Part shown: in pieces, positions 60,551-64,000 of the stretch
How the letters are laid out: each line of letters begins with the position of its first letter
Numbering within the stretch: the stretch's first letter is position 1
From: Bacillota bacterium
GTDB lineage: Bacteria > Bacillota > Clostridia > Acetivibrionales > DSM-1351
DNA length: 64,000 nt
Direction of reading: 5' to 3'
Assembly (NCBI GenBank): GCA_023390335.1
Contig: JAEWCZ010000073.1
Span: forward strand, 1 to 64,000
Notes under the pieces: generated by a model
The model's input: the letters and a program-made list of their open reading frames with translations, nothing else
The model's database searches: none
What the model was told of the DNA's origin: nothing
Translations under genes and position numbers: made by a program

Positions 60551-61412
60551 AATTATCTACCCCTTCCCCAATTATCTCTTTTAATGATGTTTCAAGCATT
60601 TTCCCTATTATGTCATTTCTTAAATTGCATCTTCCTACTTCTCCACTAGGTTCAATGCTCAGTGTATACTGGCTGTGACAACAATTCATTTCAAAGTAAC
60701 GCTCATATACAGAATCATTAATTTCCCCGGATTCTTTTAATCTTCGAAGTGTAGGTAACAGCCTCATATCATGAAACAGTGTTTGGACTCCTTCTGATTT
60801 CATCGCCATTTTTTCAAAGAATCTGATATACTCTTCTTCTTTTTCCAATTCTAGAAGATATCCATCTTTTCTTTCCCTAAGAAAACTAATGAATTCTATA
60901 TTTAATTCTTCACCCAAATGATAAATATCTTCTAAACAAGATACATTGTTATCATTTACCGTAACACTCATTTCCGTATGTATTCCGTGATCCAAAAGTA
61001 ATTTAATCGCATTTAATGCCTTAACATAGGCACCTTTATGGTTCCGATTCATATCATGCATTTCGGATTCACTATGGTCAATGCTTATGCACACCTTTTG
61101 TATGTGGTTTTTCTTCAATATTGCTATCTTTCCTTCATCTATTAAGTAACCATTTGTCATTAATATCTGAACCATACCCTTTTTGTTGGCATATGTAGAC
61201 ACTTTATCAAATAATTCACTTAATAATGGTTCTCCAAATGTATAATAGATTATAAACAGACCTTCTTCAAACAATGTATCTATTATTCTGTAATAATCTT
61301 CTTCCACTAGTTTGTCCTTTTTTTTGGTAACAAAGCAATGCTTACAAGCCATGTTACATCTATATGATAAACCTAAATGCAATACATTTATCATTCTTAT
61401 TTTTCTCTCCAT
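60513..61412 (-). CDS. Radical SAM/SPASM-like peptide-modifying enzyme
   Basis: Compact radical SAM enzyme (299 residues). Cluster motif C19-NMA-C23-KH-C26, glycine-rich YTFGEPLLSELF and KVCISIDHSESEMHD. A reduced SPASM/twitch region follows: NCCHSQYTLSIEPSGEVGRC and NCEGSICC hold Cys for an auxiliary cluster. Two starts are possible: ATG at 61412 (GGG nearby) or ATG at 61394 (GGAGAG ten bases upstream). First enzyme gene after the 18-codon peptide gene, from which a hairpin separates it. The role as first modifying enzyme is inferred from order. Confidence 0.85.
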   Translation of the reverse strand: MERKIRMINVLHLGLSYRCNMACKHCFVTKKKDKLVEEDYYRIIDTLFEEGLFIIYYTFGEPLLSELFDKVSTYANKKGMVQILMTNGYLIDEGKIAILKKNHIQKVCISIDHSESEMHDMNRNHKGAYVKALNAIKLLLDHGIHTEMSVTVNDNNVSCLEDIYHLGEELNIEFISFLRERKDGYLLELEKEEEYIRFFEKMAMKSEGVQTLFHDMRLLPTLRRLKESGEINDSVYERYFEMNCCHSQYTLSIEPSGEVGRCNLRNDIIGKMLETSLKEIIGEGVDNCEGSICCTSISE

Positions 61413-61419
61413 TGTTTCC

Positions 61420-61454
61420 CGAAAAAGTCACTGGTAAATCCAGTGACTTTTTCG
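61420..61454 (-). terminator. Perfect 15-bp hairpin between peptide gene and radical SAM gene
   Basis: CGAAAAAGTCACTGG pairs exactly with CCAGTGACTTTTTCG around a 5-base loop; the 3' arm carries the T tract. It lies 40 bases after the peptide stop and a few bases before the radical SAM start. Such partial terminators let the peptide be made in excess over its enzymes. Confidence 0.8.
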
Positions 61455-61494
61455 TAAGCAAGCTTAATTTTTAACTTTTCATGTCAAATTGTAA

Positions 61495-61551
61495 TTAGCA
61501 GTCAGCATAGATTACTCTAACACGTACAACAGGTTTATTCCATTGTTTCAT
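61495..61551 (-). CDS. 18-residue precursor peptide of the biosynthetic operon
   Basis: Short gene with a strong ribosome site (GGAGGGG, 6 bases before ATG), the first gene of the long minus-strand operon. Product: MKQWNKPVVRVRVIYADC. It has a short basic start, an alternating Val/Arg stretch (VVRVRV) and the tail Ile-Tyr-Ala-Asp-Cys. A perfect terminator-like hairpin follows, and the next genes are two radical SAM proteins and a PqqD-like protein, the standard RiPP arrangement. Its length is at the lower limit of known precursors. Likely modified residues are Tyr, Asp or Cys at the C-terminus. No family recognised. Confidence 0.78.
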   Translation of the reverse strand: MKQWNKPVVRVRVIYADC

Positions 61552-61694
61552 ATTTATCCCCTCCGTTCTATTTTATTTGGAGACAAAAATACAAAAACAC
61601 TTCTGACTCCCATTTATAAAATACCTTTTAAATATGTAAGGTAATTTTATCTTTTTTATCACCGACCTCTTATATCAGTTTTGATTAAGAACAT

Positions 61695-62279
61695 TTAGTA
61701 ATAGTTTTTTGGAAAAGCGAACCAGGTGTCAAAGAGAAGATATTTGGCGGATAAACGCTTAACAGAATCAAGAATTTTCAACATTACTTCTGTCGAATTT
61801 GCTTACTCTGGGTATTATCCGCAGGACATATAAGTTTCTTTTCATATCTGCTGCTCAAAAGTGAAAATTCAACTGGCAGAAATGTGGTGCCATCAGACCA
61901 GCCAACTGTAAGCATTTTAAAACCTTTTATAAACTTATGGGTTGTATGGTCAAAAAACTCTTGAAAGCAGCTCTACTTTTTTACTTCTTCCTCGATTATA
62001 CAAAGAATCATCAACACTCAGCACACTTGCTCTATCATCTGATCTTAGTTTGTTTATTTCATGTATAATTGCTGTAACAAGTAATAATAGCAACCGAGAC
62101 CAATTGTAACTACTAGAGTTGAGAAACCTGTAAGCCGTATTTTTCTTAAAAGATATATCTCCAGAACTCATATCCAAAGTCCTGTACAGGTTTTTGCCAG
62201 AGAAAATCAACCCAAATAATTGCTTCAGTAATTCTACGGGTTGAATGCCACTTTCTTTATAAAAATTGGAGCTCTCCAT
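61695..62279 (-). pseudogene. Multiply frameshifted IS4-type transposase
   Basis: Three frames carry successive parts of one DDE transposase. 62279-61950 has SFKKNTAYRFLNSSSYNWSR and VLSVDDSLYNRGRSKKVELL with the first catalytic Asp. The next frame gives FKMLTVGWSDGTTFLPVEFS. A third gives KRLSAKYLLFDTWFAFPKNY. At least two frameshifts and the missing C-terminal part make it dead. It bounds the biosynthetic operon on the right. Confidence 0.8.
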
Positions 62280-63179
62280 ATGCTTATATATTGTAAACGT
62301 TGAAAAGAAATTATCAATTTTGGATTAAATAGCATTTTCATTGTTTGATTTATTTGTTATAATTGCATTCATAAATTCTGATCTTTTCATTGGTATTAGT
62401 TGTTTCTGGACAATTCTATCATCCAAAAATCTAGGAGTTTTTATATAATTATTAACATACCTGTATTAATTTATCAAAGAGCAAACCCATTTTTTAGGTG
62501 TAAAAATTGAGTTTATTAGTAATATATTACCTTTTTTGTTTATAAAATGCAACATGCTTTATTTACAAAATGCAACCTTTTTTTGATTGAGTCAATTAAC
62601 TATAGGGAATTGAAAAACAGATATCACCCTAGGATTATGCAGTGTCTCCAGAGTCACGCTCTTGACAACAAGCATCTCCCATATGATTTTGTCAGCTAGG
62701 TGCAGCATCCTTCATAAGCGGGTATTCAAAGCAAGACAGCTGCCACTTTTTTAGTATATCATATGGATCCCTCTTATTGTAAAGGAGTTCGCTTCGCCGT
62801 TCTTTACTCTCCATTTGTTTTAAAAACTGCTTAAACATCTCAGACTATTATGCAGTGCAGTTTTATGACCTTTTTCAAGTATCGTTATATTACTATTCCA
62901 TGAGTTGAAATATCTATTGCTATTTGTCTTTTTTAGTTCCTCGATTATTTCATACTGGAATGTTTAAAGAAACAGCCAATAACAGCCGAAGAACTTGTAT
63001 TTGAAAAGATACAGGTAAGAAAACCAAAACTAATACCATAGAAAATAAATATTATAGTTTACCTTTTAGAACTGAATGAGTCCCCCTAGTTTGACTATTA
63101 CTTGTTATAAGTATATAATTAAATTATTGTAATTTTTTGACTAGATGCTCAACAACATCAATGAAAATGAGGTGATTAT
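62280..63179. other. Degenerate spacer with gene scraps
   Basis: No intact gene. A minus-strand 40-codon frame at 62692-62814 (MESKERRSELLYNKRDPYDI start) lacks a ribosome site, and a plus-strand stretch near 62937-63040 reads YFILECLKKQPITAEELVFE before a stop. Both look like remnants of unrecognised genes. The rest is AT-rich. Confidence 0.45.
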
Positions 63180-64000
63180 ATAAACACACCTAAAACAACC
63201 GCTATTCTTCCCATGAAATATCCAGAGATAAACTGTTATCCATTTCATGCAAATTTGTTATCCGTTATTTCGAATAATGATTTATATAAAGAATGGTTTT
63301 ATAATTTTTATATTCAATTAGTATGCCCTAAAAATTATCAACAAAGAGGGATGAGAATTGACTATTACACAACACTTTTATGGAAGTCATGTCCTTTTAT
63401 CTATTATCAAAGGCTTAGTAGAGATTTGGTTAATGTAAAATGGAATTCTATAATTGAGTTTATTATTGATTGTATTTCCCTTGGATATTACGTATATTTT
63501 ACCATTAATACGTATTTTGTTTCTAATTATGATTCATTTCTAAACGAGCACATGATTCATGATATTTTTATTTTTGGATATGATACTGAAAAAGAAATTT
63601 TCAAAGTTGCAGATAATTTTAAAAATGGTAAATATGCCTATGAAGAGGCAACATTTAAAGAAATTTATGAAGGTTATACTAATATAAGCCTAACTAATCG
63701 AACTGAGTGGCTTGATGGCATAGAACTTATCAATTATAGAAAAAAAACCAATTATTTTGATGAAGCAACTCACGAATATACATTTGATATGTCGCTTTTT
63801 AAAGATTCTTTACAAGATTATTTAAACTCAATAAATACGGTAACAAGATATAGAATTCCTAGTGAACAATGGCGTTCTGGAGGTGATTGGGTATACGGGC
63901 TAGACATATATGATTTCATACACAATTATTTTGATGATTTGTTAGCTGATAAAACTTTTTATGATATTAGACCTTTTCATGTTTTGTGGGAACATAAGAA
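63180..64000 (+). CDS. Partial CDS running off the right edge, unrecognised protein
   Basis: An open frame of at least 273 codons with no stop before the window end. Its residues after the start region read TTAILPMKYPEINCYPFHAN, LLSVISNNDLYKEWFYNFYI and later EQWRSGGDWVYGLDIYDFIH. It is Tyr/Phe/Asn-rich and soluble. The NCYPFHANLLS stretch has a Cys and His spaced as in small cysteine acyltransferase or peptidase-like N-terminal domains (for example BtrH-type), but I am not sure. AGGTGAT lies just before ATA at 63180, and the first ATG (63213) has no ribosome site, so either ATA is used or the start is mutated. Confidence 0.6.
   Translation, partial: MNTPKTTAILPMKYPEINCYPFHANLLSVISNNDLYKEWFYNFYIQLVCPKNYQQRGMRIDYYTTLLWKSCPFIYYQRLSRDLVNVKWNSIIEFIIDCISLGYYVYFTINTYFVSNYDSFLNEHMIHDIFIFGYDTEKEIFKVADNFKNGKYAYEEATFKEIYEGYTNISLTNRTEWLDGIELINYRKKTNYFDEATHEYTFDMSLFKDSLQDYLNSINTVTRYRIPSEQWRSGGDWVYGLDIYDFIHNYFDDLLADKTFYDIRPFHVLWEHK

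Overview
The window is low-GC Firmicute DNA (roughly one third G+C, strong GGAGG-type ribosome sites, long AT-rich spacers). Its gene content (secreted serpin, S-layer-anchored GH10 xylanase, GH93 arabinanase with an AbfB/CBM42 domain, sugar ABC transporters) points to a plant-fibre-degrading Clostridia, most like Ruminiclostridium and relatives. Species assignment is inference. No rRNA, tRNA or CRISPR array was seen. Almost everything is on the minus strand.

Layout. 0.2-4.6 kb: secreted lipase, esterase lipoprotein, serpin. 4.7-6.9 kb: a small peptide-modification locus, with two tandem identical 30-residue peptides (missing from ordinary gene calls because of their size) upstream of a radical SAM/SPASM enzyme, separated by an IS3 relic and an 18-bp inverted-repeat element. 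7.5-10.5 kb: a biotin carboxylase and a divergent carboxyltransferase that lack a biotin-carrier domain but share a C-terminal tail. 10.8-14.2 kb: a candidate small RNA, guanine deaminase and a secreted PPC-domain protein. 15.3-20.7 kb: an operon of amylosucrase-like GH13, GT2, B12-type radical SAM protein and aldo/keto reductase. 21.2-31.2 kb: an accessory zone of small secreted or membrane proteins, broken genes, IS6 scraps and two decayed copies of one gene neighbourhood.

31.2-48.7 kb is sugar metabolism: AraC regulator divergent from a large GH10-SLH xylanase; a ChvE/MmsA/MmsB-type monosaccharide ABC operon divergent from a DeoR regulator plus orphan RbsA-like ATPase; an IS21 end; then an arabinan locus (solute-binding protein, two permeases, GH93-CBM42 enzyme).

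48.7-61.6 kb is the most interesting part: a minus-strand biosynthetic operon that begins with an 18-codon gene for a peptide ending in Tyr-Ala-Asp-Cys. A 15-bp perfect hairpin follows, then a radical SAM/SPASM enzyme, a B12-type radical SAM protein, a Gfo/Idh-like protein, a PqqD-like recognition protein, a PLP group IV decarboxylase, two fused ABC exporters, an S51 (peptidase E-like) peptidase, two adenylate-forming enzymes, a broken carbamoyltransferase and an acyl carrier protein. This looks like a peptide-dependent natural product pathway that I cannot match to a described class. IS6 and IS4-type relics flank it. The right edge holds an unfinished plus-strand CDS whose best ribosome site is followed by ATA.
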